Assembly: GCA_037447655.1 (NCBI GenBank)
Contig: JBBHKE010000095.1
Location: 165,789-229,788 of the forward strand
From: Zygnema cylindricum
Lineage: Eukaryota > Streptophyta > Zygnematophyceae > Zygnematales > Zygnemataceae
Length of the DNA: 64,000 nt
Direction of reading: 5' to 3'
The notes below the pieces were generated by a model. It saw nothing but the letters and a program-made list of their open reading frames with translations. It searched no databases and was not told the DNA's origin. Positions within the stretch are counted from its first letter, which is position 1, and each line of letters begins with the position of its first letter. Of this stretch, positions 47,235-58,562 are shown piece after piece. A program made the position numbers and the translations under genes.

Positions 47235-49830
47235 CCTAAAAAGGAAGCGACATGTACTTTGGTTCCTGGCTTCCTAATTCCTGCCAAATTTTCATATGGT
47301 GTACGATTTTCTCGTCGCAAGTGCCGTTTTCTGTGAGTATTGTCGGTGGCAGAGAGCCAATCGGAGAGTGATATCCATACCGACCGTCGGAATAAATATA
47401 GGACGACTGTGCAAAGAGAATAGAAATGGCAGATAGCCAATCGGAGAGTGAGTTCCATCCCGACCGTCAGATTTAAAATCTGACGACTGTGCAAAGAGAA
47501 CAGAAATTTTCAGCGGACAAAAAAAGCCTTAACATTGATTAGGGAATAAACTGCGTGGTGACTTCATCAGCCATCACCAGTCCCCATTGTCGTTTTCCGC
47601 TGGGAGCGACGCCAAACCTAAAGTTAAGCAAAATGTTCGCATTTGCCTCGGGGTGAGGTTCGGAAAAGAGGTCCAGAATTCTGGTTCGAGGTTCGAGGTT
47701 CGGTTTTCGGAAATTTTTAGAGACGTGTGTGCAAAGGTGTACGGAAACACGCATACTTACCTGTTGAAGCCTAATCAAATGACGTTGTTCCTTTTAGGGC
47801 GTTTCGAATACGCTGTTCCTCTCCCCATTTCCCCTGTCTCCTTTCCCCTCTCTCTCCCTCCCTCTCTTCCTCCCTTTTTTCCCTATCTGCTCACACTGCC
47901 CTCCATGTCCTTCTCTCTCTCTCCCACTGCCTCTCTTTCCCCCTTTCTCTCCTCCCTCTCTCCCTTCCTCTCCTCCCTCTGCCCCTTTCTCTGCCCTCTC
48001 TCTTCCACGTCTTTTCCCGCTCCCTCCCTCTCTCCTCCTTCTCCCTCCCTCTCCAATTCCTCTCCCACTGCCTCTCCTCCCTATCCATGGACGATTCCGT
48101 CGATTCTTTGTTCTTAAAAGCAAATGAAGATTTTTTGTCTGCTCCTGAAATTCTTAAGATTTTGGGGGATGTGAAAGGTGACGAGGATTTTTTTAAAAAG
48201 GAACCGGCTCAGAAACCGGCTAGTAAGTTTTTTAATTCTAGAATTGAATTAGGTTTAAACAGAGTTAATATGGTTTAATACGGTTTATTTTTATTATCTT
48301 TGATTGTATTCAATTAAATACTGCTATATTTATTTTATTTGGTTCAATTAGGTTCTGATTTAGTTCTTTAGTTTGATTCAATTCAATTTTTTCAGATTTA
48401 GTTCTAAATTATTTGAATTTTTTTTAATTTAATTACGACATTTTCGATGTAATTCAATTTGGTCTTTCCTGGAATACACTATTTAGGCATTATTTAATTT
48501 TTTCATTTTACTAGAAAAAATAATCAACACAACTTTCTGTACTTTCAGTACGAAATACTGCGCTGAAATTCGCGTTGTTTCCGTACTAGATTTCGCACTA
48601 AATTAACGAAGAATGCTGCACAAAGGTATGCACAGAGTAAGTAAATTGGACTTTGTATAACTGTGGGATATATAGGCATTTTATTTTTCTGAATTTTGAC
48701 TCGAATTATAGTTTAAACTTTTTCTTTCCTTTAGATGCTATTTTGAGGTGGAAACTTTTATGTTTACAATAAAGATACAAAACACTGAACGATGGCTATA
48801 GTTGGGAAAAAAAACCGATGGAAAAAAAGTTAAAGGAAGCGCCTCCTCAAAGGTGAGTCCATCATGTTTATTATTTTTAATTTTCTTTAATATGTTTTGT
48901 TTTATTTTCACTTTATTTGTTTTTTGCTTTTGTTTTCTATTTTATTTGTTTGTTTGCTTCTCTGGTAATTTTTGGTTTGTAAAATCAAATTTGCATATTT
49001 TATGCCATTTCTTAATAATCAATGTGTATCTCTTATATTTGAATTTCATCACCAATTTTCATTTCAATCGATCGTGTTGACTAACATTAGGGTTTTAACT
49101 TCTCCGGGAAAACAAAAAACATTCGATGTCAGTTCATCTGTTATTTTATCTTATTTTAAATGGCTTTTATACCTTTCAATTTGTCAGTTGCGGTCATCAA
49201 ACTTAATAACGTTTGTCTTATAACTAATGTGGTCATAAAAGTACTTTTTTTCCTGGGAGATGGTACAGACAGCATAACACGAGAAAAATAGAAGTTACAA
49301 AATACAAGTCCTTCCGTTTGAGAAGAATTTGGTGATACGGAAGAACTTTAAGGTTTAAAAAAGAATGGAATTTTCCTAGGAGGTTCAAAATTTAAAATGT
49401 CAAAAAAAAAGTGGTGTTAAATATTAGACAATGGAAAAATGATGTTTCGGAGGACAATACTCTAAATGGGAATTGGAGAATCTAACATATTTGGAAACGA
49501 ACCAATGGAAGGCGGAGAGATAGAGGGAGAGAGAAAGAGATATGTTAGAAAGAGTACATTTCAATGACCTTTTAATAGCTGAATAGCTTGTTCGGCAGTT
49601 TCGGTTGGTTTTTTGGGCTTTTTAAGGGTATTTTAGGGTAACTTAAAACTTTATGGTATATTATTGTATTTTCTGGGAATTTATGGTAATTTATTGTATT
49701 TTATTGTATTTTATGGTATACTATGGCATATTATGGTTTATCATTGTATTTTACGGAATTTTGTGGTACATTATGGCCAATTCTGGTAATTTATGGTATT
49801 TTATGGTATATTATTAGTGCTGTGTATCGT
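47235..49830 (+). pseudogene. broken duplicate of the CAMTA-like locus
   Basis: 47235-48086 matches the upstream region and CT-rich leader. 48087-48222 is an open exon 1 copy (MDDSVDSLFLKANEDFL... EILKIL... KPAS). The exon 2 copy near 48746-48852 (acceptor TTTTGAG/GTGGAAAC) has lost bases and runs into a stop right after NKDTKH, so the CG-1 domain is destroyed. Around 48970 the sequence jumps from CAMTA intron 2 to material matching the 3' flank (43290 onward). Exons 3-6 are therefore missing. Expressed protein is unlikely. The exon 1 sequence differs from the intact gene at many codons. Confidence 0.8.
47345..47510. repeat. local tandem duplication upstream of the broken CAMTA copy
   Basis: A unit of about 80 bases beginning GCAGAGAGCCAATCGGAGAG and ending GACTGTGCAAAGAGAATAG is present twice in a row; the intact locus (38285-38362) has it once. 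Confidence 0.8.
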
Positions 49831-50725
49831 TAAGGGTTTGCCGATAACCAATATGGACCTTTTTTCGGGTACCCGATAATCGATATATTGTTACGATATT
49901 ATCGCCATCAGTGTCATCGCCGATAAATAACCGATATTTATCGGTTATTATTGGTGATAATATCGATATCGATAACAATTGGTGATAAATGTACGGACTG
50001 TACAGTTAAATATGGTGGCTGTAAATGGCGGCAGTTTGACAGATGTGTTCACTCCATAGTTCAAAAGTAGGCGTTTTATGGTAGGCCTTTGGTAGATTAG
50101 CGTAAGTTGTGTTATAGGCTTTCCACGTGATCTTCTTAGATCGCTACTTTGATCAGCGACCGTCCGATCGTCCAAATCTGACGGTGTAAATATAAATTTC
50201 TGGTCCGAATGTTTTAATTGGTCCAATTTTCGGTCCGAATGTTTTAATTGGTCCGAATAGGTCTAAATACAATATGGGTCATAAGGTCATATTGCATGTT
50301 TTGCATACAATAGGCATATATTGTATGGGCCTACTTTCACCTACTTTTGAACTATGGTTCAGTCTGCTCTGTTCGTCTGTTCGTTTTTTTCTCGAATTTT
50401 ACAATGTATTTTTTTTTTTTTTTTCGTTTAGGTAGTATAGTTTTAGAACTATAAATTATTATTTTAAAATTTGTCTACGTTTACGTGCTGCGCAGTCCGT
50501 AATAATTTTCAGTCAAATAGATACGGACCAGATTGCTATACGTGGCATGCCACGCTATATAATGTAAATAATGTATTATAGTATATTATAAAGTACTAGA
50601 GTATGCGTACTATATATTTTTTAAGTTATCGCCGATATGGAATTTGTTGGTCTCTTAACCGTTCGATAACCGATAACTATCGGTATCGGTGTTGTCGCGA
50701 TAAGTTTTTTACTGATATACAACGG
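49817..50725. mobile_element. TATCG-family element with a nested hAT-like MITE
   Basis: Outer ends AGTGCTGTGTATCGTTAAGG (49817) and an inverted counterpart near 50700-50725 (ATAAGTTTTTTACTGATATA). The right arm 50605-50720 is the inverse of 37318-37440. A complete MITE (50055-50356) sits inside, so this element is the older one. Confidence 0.6.
50055..50356. mobile_element. hAT-like MITE with 8-bp target duplication (one mismatch)
   Basis: 302 bp from CATAGTTCAAAAGTAGG to CCTACTTTTGAACTATG, perfectly inverted over 17 bases. Flanks GTTCACTC (50047-50054) and GTTCAGTC (50357-50364) differ at one position. Confidence 0.85.
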
Positions 50726-51309
50726 TATATATTATGCTATTTTATTGTATTTCATGGTATTTTATGGTACATTATGGCATATCTATGTATTTTATGGTAT
50801 ATCATGGTTTGAGTAGAAAGAGAGTGAGAGAGAGGGAATAGGAGGGGGAGAGGGAGAGGGAGAGGCAGGGAGAGGGAGAGGAGGGAGAGGAAGAGGGAGG
50901 GAGAGGAAGAGGGAGGGAGAGGAAGAGGGAGGGAGGGAGGGAGGGAGGGAACTTCCGCCGCCGTCCTATGGAAACAAAGAATCTACATGGCCGCCCGAAT
51001 GTAACACTTAACAAAACTGTAATAACCACATGGAAACACAAGTGTTGGTCGCAAGCCATTTCCTAACGAAATCAGTCAACAAGAAGCTCAGAGTAGCAAG
51101 GTTTACTTTTAGGGTTTATTTTTAGGCAGTCAAATGTACCCATCTTCGTTTGTTGTCTCGCGTAATTACAAAGCACAGAAGTACAACAAAATGGATCCTC
51201 GAAGGTACAGAATGGCAAATTATGGAGGGAAGTTGCGAGTCACATGTTACATAAATGATAAATATTCAAAATGGTGTATATTTAATTTAGGACATATTGT
51301 ATGAACCGC
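50726..51309. other. compound repeat end and unassigned stretch
   Basis: A TATGGTATTTT minisatellite to 50805, a GA-rich tract at 50810-50952, then about 350 bases with no recognisable gene. A CCGCCGCCGTCC-like GC patch at 50953-50965 marks the end of the GA tract. Confidence 0.5.
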
Positions 51310-51996
51310 GCTTAGAAAATCCTAGCTTGACTGCACATCGGACTACTGTACCAGCTTGGTTTGTCTGGCTACACTTTTCTCACACTGCCTGGCCAGCTAT
51401 TCGCAAAGCCCTAGGCTTTTCTCCTCAGTTTCTCAGACCTTGGATGCTCTCTCTATGTCTTTGTCTCTGTGCACTCTTGTGGCACACTGCAGCTGCTGAT
51501 TTTTTTACAGAGGCCACTATTTTTCTTAAAAAGATTGAAGCTACGTCCTTGGCTTTTGAGGGTAAATCTTGCCCAAGTGTGGGAAAACATTTTTGGAATT
51601 TAATTGTTCAAGTTCCTCATTTTTTGAGTTATTTACTTTCCTAGGGTGTGTACAATTCACCCCTACGTCTATTGAGCATTCTATTTGTATTGACTATATG
51701 TGAAGGATGGCTGAGTTTGTTAAACTTATTCAGATTCATCGAGTATGGATCGACGACTAACACAATTTTGAGTTTGTTTCTATAACAGTGTAGGGTGTTC
51801 TGGTGGTCGGAGTTAACTTTAAAAAATAACCATGAGAAATAATTTGGGAAGGTTTTTAATTACAAAAAGTTAACTGGACCATGTTTAATGTATCAGTACA
51901 TTTCCTTTAACAAAATGTTAACCTTTGCTTTGTTTGTTCTAAGTGATCCTAAGTGTCTTTCTGGACCAGCTCAATGACTTCTTTTTATCATCCGTG
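51310..51996 (+). pseudogene. PPR-gene-derived fragment, 5' part (inverted relative to the PPR gene)
   Basis: Collinear with the reverse complement of about 28740-27870: the stretch before exon 28279-28523, the start of that exon (FLKKIEAT...AFEGK...VGK), then sequence matching the following intron (TTCATCGAGTATGGAT, TAACTGGACC, CTAAGTGTCTTTCTG). Most of the exon, including its donor, is deleted. It is interrupted at about 51996 by a 4.4-kb insertion and resumes at about 56449. Confidence 0.85.
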
Positions 51997-52099
51997 GCAA
52001 TTGAGGTCGTGGACAAATTTATCCTGATGGAAGTTAAAGTAATAATACAGTGTACGTGACTAGTATTACGAAGTATTACAAAAAAGGTGCATCCACTGT

Positions 52100-52211
52100 A
52101 ACAAGTATTACCACAGATAATTGTGAAGTAGTTGGATTGTAACAAAGATAATTGTGAAGTAGTTGGATTGTAACAAGTATTACCACAGATAATTGTGAAG
52201 TAGTTGGATTG
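52100..52211. repeat. 41-bp tandem repeat, about 2.7 units
   Basis: Unit AACAAGTATTACCACAGATA plus 21 more bases ending GTTGGATTGT; the middle unit lacks 10 bases. It lies inside the insertion that splits the PPR fragment, before the LINE. Confidence 0.9.
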
Positions 52212-52238
52212 ATTCTTGCTGGACATACAATGCTCTAC

Positions 52239-52488
52239 GCGACAGCATGTACTCCACGTAATCCTGCACCTCCGGATCTACGCTATGTCGTCTTTTCCTC
52301 CCTCACTACGCGAGAACATGTAATCCTAATCCTACACCTCTGGATCTACGCTATGTCGTTTTTTCCTCCCTCACTACGCGACAACATCTATTCCTCGTAA
52401 TCATGTACCTCCGGATCTACGCTATGTCGTGTTTTCCTCCCTCACTACGCGACAGCATCTACTCCTCGTAATCATGTACCTCCGGATC
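52239..52488. repeat. 71-bp tandem repeat, about 3.5 units upstream of the LINE
   Basis: Units start GCGACAGCATGTACTCC and contain CCTCCGGATCTACGCTATG and TTTTCCTCCCTCACTACGC, at 52239, 52310, 52378 and 52449 (last one partial). This layout resembles the tandem 5' promoter repeats of some LINEs, but the second LINE in this window has no matching repeats. Confidence 0.85.
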
Positions 52489-52556
52489 CGGCCTGCGGCT
52501 GCTAGCAACTTCACCCACATTAGCGAAACCACAGGTGTGACCCACCTAGGTCATTA

Positions 52557-52870
52557 CTACCTCCCCCCCCTCTCCCCATGAATTGCTTGACTCCCCATCC
52601 CCCAAAATAGCGAGTTCCAAAAATCATACGCACAAAACGCGCGCACAAACACACACGTAAACAATCACTCGAAAAAAAAAAAATACAAAAAAAAAAAAAA
52701 AAACAAACAAACATTTCTTAGCCCTCTCCTCCTCCCCCCCCCCCCCCCCCCCCCCCCCCTCCCCCTTCTCTATACGCCATACACACCGAAAACCGATACT
52801 TGAATTCTCTCCTTCCCCCTCTTCCCCCCACCCCCCCTCCTCCTCCCCGCTCTCCCCCCCCTTCTTTTCC
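52557..52870. repeat. poly-A, poly-C and CT-rich low-complexity tract
   Basis: Contains an A-rich block (about 52672-52703) and a run of about 28 C (52731-52758) followed by CCT/CCCCCT repeats. It forms the leader of LINE copy 1. Gly/Arg frames on the opposite strand are artefacts. Confidence 0.9.
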
Positions 52871-52978
52871 GGCATCAAGCTTTATGTTATATTCTGGCCC
52901 ACTACCAATTTCCCCATCCACCCCACATGGTTCCATTTCCTCTCCCACGTTTTCTCTTCCTCTCACCCTCCCAATTCC

Positions 52979-55900
52979 CATGGCTTCTTTTACTTATTGA
53001 CCAAATTCGGAAGCCCTTCTTATTCCCTTCTCCCTCCCCCACCACCCCCCAATCCTCGTAAATCTTCTAGGCGTTTGAAATGTCCTGGGTGTCACAACCT
53101 TTTTGCCGGTGGGGCCGGTATATCCCTTAACACACGGAGTCGACATTGTATAACCCTAGGTGGTCCTTTGTCTATCACCTCTCCTCAATCGTCGTCGATC
53201 ACACTCCCCTCCGGCCCCATAGATGAGGATTGGAATTTCGTTCGTGAGTAAGATGTTTTGGGGGCTTACAATTTGGGAGCTCCCCGCCAGCGATTGTACA
53301 CCCGTATACCTATGGCCGTCAGGACAATAGTACAAGATGCCCTCCACCTCCCCTTGTCCCACATTTGTTCAAACCCAGCGGACATTGCTCCTTGGCACAA
53401 TCTTCTTATGTTCTCTCTCTGGGTGCTAGTCCTTCTGGGTCGTGGAGGGGGCAGTGGGGCTAGAGAAACTATGGCCCGTTGTCTCCGATTCTTTCGTGGT
53501 GACTGGAAGGCCCTCCATGCCGAGCATGAGGATTGGGTATCGAGCACCTCTTTCATACCACGTCGGCCGCCTAGGCCATCGGATGACCCGGCCTCTTATC
53601 GTCGAGCAATACACTTAGGCCGTGTTGGTGAGCTTTCTCGAGCGGTTCGGGCCCTACAGCCATTCACCCCTGCCCCCGTATCTTCTTTCACTATTGAGGT
53701 CTTTCGAGCTCTCCACCCCCTGCCCCTCCCCCTTTACCCCCTTCCATCCACGCCTTTGAGCCATCTAAGTGTTTTACTTTGGATGGGGAGGTTTTCATTA
53801 AGTCTCTTAGCTCTTCTCCTCACCTTTCAGCGGGGGGGCCCTCGGGCACAGTGTATGAGTTGTTTCGCGATGTTTTGCCCCCTGAATCGGGTGCCCGGGG
53901 GTTCGATGTGTTTTTTCGAGTATGTACTCTTATTACTGATGGGGATGTTCCCCCTCGGAGTTGCGATCTTATCACGGCATCCAGCCTTGTGGGAGTCGCC
54001 AAACCTAATGGTGGGATCCACCCTATCGCTGTGGGAGAGGTTTTATATAGATTGGTGGCTCGTGCGATATGTCTCCAGCTCCAACCAGCTTTCCATGATT
54101 ATTTTTCTCCTCATCAGTTTGGAGTGGCCACGAGAGGGGGTTGTGAGGCCGTGGTCCACGGGATTCGGCCTTTGTTGGATGTACATCCGGATTGGTTGGT
54201 CCTTCAGGTCGACGTTTCTAATGCCTTTAATACGGTGGATCCGAATGTGATTTTTTCGGAGCTTATGGCGGCTCCATCTCCGATTGTCCAATTATTCCCC
54301 TTTGTGAGGGCTTTCTATTCTTTGACAAGCAACCTTTCCTTCTCGGCCGATGGTGATCTCATTCTTCTCTCCTCTGCTACTGGCACTCACAAAGGCGACG
54401 CTCTCGGCGGACCTTTATTCGCCCTTGCCTATTATCGGGCCCTTCGTGCCTCCGCAGCCTCCTTCCCTTCTTGCCTTTTCCCTTCGGTCGCAGATGATAC
54501 GCACATTATTGGGCCCAAAGAACAAGTCGTGTTGGCATAAGATATTTTCAAGGAACGTTTAGCCAAATTGAACCTTTCAGTCCAGCCGTCGAAGTGTGAA
54601 ATTTGGTCTCATCAGGATATTCCACTTTCCATTACTCCACCTCTTGGTTTTCAAACCCCTTCTCCCTTCGATGGCATTCGAGTGCTTGGTTGCCCCCTTG
54701 GCTCGGATACTTTCGGGACCCAATTCCTTCATGATGCTTTACAGACAGATCTAGCCCAAGTGGACGATCTTCCTCGCCTTCCCGATCCCCAAGTTGCTTT
54801 TGCTATGTTAACCGGGTGTTTTCCCCACCGCCCTTCTTATCTTTCTCGTACCTCCCCTCCCACTCCGACATTTATCTCCTCTCTCTCGGCTTTTGACGAT
54901 CGCCTCATAGAAGTCCTCCACACTGTGTTAGGTCACGGGGCATTTGATCGCGAGTCTAGGCCATCAGCCTCCATTCAGGAATCCCTCTCTGTTTTTACTG
55001 GGGGGTTGGGTCTATTATCGACCGCTCGTGTTGCTCCCGCTGCCTATTTGGGAAGTTGATGTCTTATTGCCTCCACTCTTGTTTCCCGTTTCTTGGCTGG
55101 GGACACCCCTGTTCTAGCTACTGTTATTCCCTGGGATTCAGATGGTGTGTTCGCCTTCCAGCGATCTCTATTGGACGCGTCACGTTCTCTTCCTCCCGAT
55201 GCCCTAGTGGATGTGCCAATTTTCTCCACCCTTGTTACAAAATCTGTTTAGCGTGTCCAGGAATCGATTTCTGATCGGGTTGTCGCCGCAATTAAATGCG
55301 ACCTTCTAAATGCGCTTCCCTCCGATCCTTCGCGTGCCCGTCTTCTCTCTTGTGGCGGACCTGGTTCTGGGTCTTAGCTTTTCGCTACACCAAATTTGGC
55401 CACTCTCCGATTCTCACCGGCTCAGTTCACCACCGCCCTCCAGTTTTGCCTTGGCCTCCCCCATCCTCCTTTACTTGGCTCTCTTGTTTGTGCATGTGGT
55501 CGCGTCTTGGGGGCCGATGGTGTCCATTTGCTTCGGTGCTCCCATGGGGGAGATTTGATCCAGGCGCACGACACTATTCGCGATGCCGTTGCGACTATCG
55601 CTTTAGAGGGGGGATTTTCTGTGCGTCGGGAAGTTTCTCATATTATTCCCAAGTGTCGGATCGATGTTGTTCTGCTTGATGGTGCCCTTCGCATCTTCAG
55701 TGATATTGTTTTGGCGAACCCTACTTTAGCTACAGTTGTTGGTAAGGCGGCTCGACATGTAGGGGTGGCGGCTCGTGATGTCGCTAAGGCGAAGGAGCGT
55801 GATTATGCCCACCGGGACCCTATGGATGACTTTATTCCGATGGCGGTCGAGATCTTTGGTTGTCTGGGTTTTGCAATGGACGAGTTTCTCCGTACTTGCG

Positions 55901-56372
55901 CTCGACGTGCTTTCGAGCGCCGAGGACCAGGGAGCCCTCCTCCTTCGGTCCTTACTTATTTTTATCGTCAACGCTTATCTGTGGCTTTACAACGAGTGCA
56001 AGCTTATATTCTCCTCCTAACGGCTGTTGCGGCTATGGATCGTCGCTGTGTTCCGGAACTCCCTCAATGTGCTCCCCCGGGATGGGGGGACTTACGGGGT
56101 TGCTTTTCGTAGTTTTTTAATTGGGTTGGGGTTGGGGTTGTAGTTCTGGCTTTGTCAATTGTCGTGTTTTTCATTTTGAGTTTGGGTGTTTTTGTTTTCC
56201 CTTGTTGTTGTTTTCTTTTTGTTTTTGTTGTGCTGTTATTTTATTCCTTGCTGGTAGTTTTTCAGTTTCAACCATGCCACCTCTTTTGTATCCCCGAACT
56301 CAAATGGTTTACTATCGAGCTTTTTAATTTATCCTGCGTGATTTTTTTAATATCACACAATCACACTGTAAA
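52979..56372 (+). mobile_element. RLE-type non-LTR retrotransposon, copy 1 (decayed)
   Basis: Domains in order. A CCHC-type zinc finger near 53079 (CPGCHNLF...; degenerate in its second half). A linker and N-terminal RT region in frame 2 (53252-53760). Reverse transcriptase in frame 1 from about 53760: motif A VDVSNAF at 54208-54228, motif B KGDALGGPL near 54394, motif C VADDTH at 54487-54504. Then a C-terminal restriction-like endonuclease region: CACG...HLLRC finger near 55490, RIDVVL...DIVLANPT core near 55660, then AKERDY...FIPMAVEIFG, ending at a stop at 56110. The 3' UTR is 56113 to about 56372, shared with copy 2. Inactivating changes include stops at 53249, 54538, 55057, 55252 and 55375 and one frame change near 53760. 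No intact poly-A tail was seen. Confidence 0.85.
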
Positions 56373-56439
56373 ATTAATTCAGCCTTTGACTTGTAACCCT
56401 AATGTCGGGGGATTCGGACAAGTAGATGCTGAAATAGTG

Positions 56440-56720
56440 TCGCAAGATCCATTAAGAATTTACTTTGGAAAGCATCTGGTCTTGTTTAGCACATATTTTT
56501 TTTTCATTTTCTTTTTTGAGATAATTGTTGTTCAGCATAACAAAGTTTCAAAAGTTAGTGTAAAAGCTTACGAAGGCATTTGGAGGAGGTAACTCATCTA
56601 ATTTTACTTCTATGTTAAAGAAAATTGTAGAAGTTATTTGTAACTATTCTGTTTACGAATACGATGTTGTTTAGTGTGCATTTGTGGTTTCTTCAATGAA
56701 CAGTTAAAATACAATCAAAT
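56440..56720 (+). pseudogene. PPR-gene-derived fragment, 3' part
   Basis: Continues the 51310-51996 fragment: ATCCATT...CTTTGGAAAGCATCTG and GAGATAATTGTTGTTC match the reverse complement of about 27870-27640, an intron of the PPR gene. Homology fades after the CATTTGTGGTTTCT words near 56690. Confidence 0.8.
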
Positions 56721-56899
56721 AAAAAGAAATAAATAATAAGGAAATGACAAAGATATTATGTTTTATCCTCATCTTGTTTTTTTTTTTCTCACGACTATGG
56801 AAGACCTAACTGGTGAGCATTAGCTGTATGTTTTACTTGATTTATTAATGTGTTTTTCGTGCGTTTTAGATGTGCAACGCAAAGTATTGAAACCATTCT

Positions 56900-57095
56900 T
56901 TGATCTCTCCTTAATTGTCTAATTGCTTTGATCTCTCTTTAATTGTCTAATTGCTTTTATCTCTCCTTAATTGTCAAATTGCTTTGATCTCTCTTTAATT
57001 GTCTAATTGCTTTGATCTCTCCTAAATTGTCTAATTGCTTTGATCTCTCATTAATTTTCTAAAGTTTTAGATCTCTCCTTAATTGTCTAATTGCT
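56900..57095. repeat. 28-bp minisatellite, about seven units
   Basis: Unit TTGATCTCTCCTTAATTGTC followed by TAATTGCT, with single-base variants (TTTAATT, CTAAATT). The last two units are more divergent. It lies between the PPR fragment and the second LINE. Confidence 0.95.
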
Positions 57096-58562
57096 ATGAT
57101 TTAATATAATTTCCAATGTAAAACACATGTTTCTCAAGATATCCTCAAACTTTGAGGAACCAAAACCTTTCCTGGATCTCTCATGTCAAATCTTTTTGGC
57201 AATTTGATTACCATCTCAACATCTTCATATTACAGCTATTGATCATCTTTTCTGAATTATATTCTTTGAATTTTTGTGAAAGTTTTTTCCTGATTTGTCC
57301 TTTTTTAAGGTTTTTAGGTGTGTCACGAAGCCCAAGTGACATCTGGTTTTGGGGTAGAAGTAGTTGCAACCTTTATCAAACATTTCTTCCTTAGAGTGAG
57401 ATTCCTTTTCTAAACTAATTCTAATCTTGCTAGTCTTTCATTTCTCCTTAGTTATTTCAATTTTCTCACCAATTATAACATTACAAAGACTCAATGGTTA
57501 TGACATGATGCTATATAATACTCTACATTTACCTTTCTATTATTAAACATGAGAGCTCTCGTTTGTTCCATATTACAAAGGCAGCCGTTTTATCAAGACC
57601 GCTTCTTAAGAGATTTTTCTCTTTCTAACTTCAAAATTTGCATTTAGGAGCTAAAAATTTGAACTGTTTTTTTTTCGCCAGTCAAGGTTGTGTGATATAG
57701 AAGTCAGTGGAACCAATATTGTCATACAAAAACAACAATAAAACCATATTTTCGATGCTTTTGAGATTAACCAAAAGAGTTAAAAATGTCTTTTTTATAT
57801 GCAGATGTAAGCTTTAGTGGCGAGAGTTTGGTGGTTTATATGCCCCATTTTTCGCTCGTTTTTGAGGCTTTTTATCGATCGAATGAGGATAAGGTAAGTT
57901 CGCTTGTTCTCTTCTCAAGTTATTTCCTTTTCAAAAACAAAGATCTCCATGTTAAATATATCAGGATGTCAAATTCTTATTTTAGTCCTTCTCAACATAA
58001 TTGTGGGTTTTGTCAACGAAGTTTTTCAAAGGTTTATCATTGCCAATCAACAATAATATTTGTACAAATATGAAGAATCGGATGTCCTTGGCAACCAATC
58101 ATGTTTTTTTTATAATAATGATAAGAACACCTCCCTCCCTCTCTCTCTCCCTCCCTCCCCCCCCCCCTCCCTCCTCCCTCCCTCTCCCCTAATTGTTCCT
58201 ATATAGGTACGGGTACAGTTTTGTATGGAAAGTACTGCATCGTACGAAGTCATCTATCATATTCGAAACAAATCTGATATGAAAACTTTTCCGTTGATGT
58301 AGCAGATTCTCCGTTCGTCGATTTGTTTTTCCCCTTTATCTTACGTTAATTCTAAAACCGTTACAAAAACGTTTATGAATAACCGTGAAACACTCTCTCG
58401 AGCCTCAGTACAGTCTTTCTTTCTCTCAATCTCTCTCTCTCTCTCCCTCCCTCACCCTATCTCTCTCTCCTCATATATACATTCTCTCTCTCACTCATTT
58501 TATTTTTTAAATCTTAACAAGGAACCAATACCTTAAATAGACCTCTCACACTCTCAATTCTC
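57096..58562. other. AT-rich region before LINE copy 2
   Basis: No certain gene. An ATG at 57786 opens a frame (MSFLYADVSFSGESLVVYMPH...) that reaches GTAAGTTCG at about 57894, a good donor, so a single orphan exon is possible. CT- and C-rich microsatellites occur at 58130-58190 and 58425-58495. The 58500-58562 stretch is LINE leader. Confidence 0.4.

Noticed and set aside
53760-54250. Continuation of the LINE linker frame (frame 2) across the RT region
   Set aside because: The RT motifs lie in frame 1; frame 2 beyond about 53760 is a shadow frame rich in Leu/Trp.
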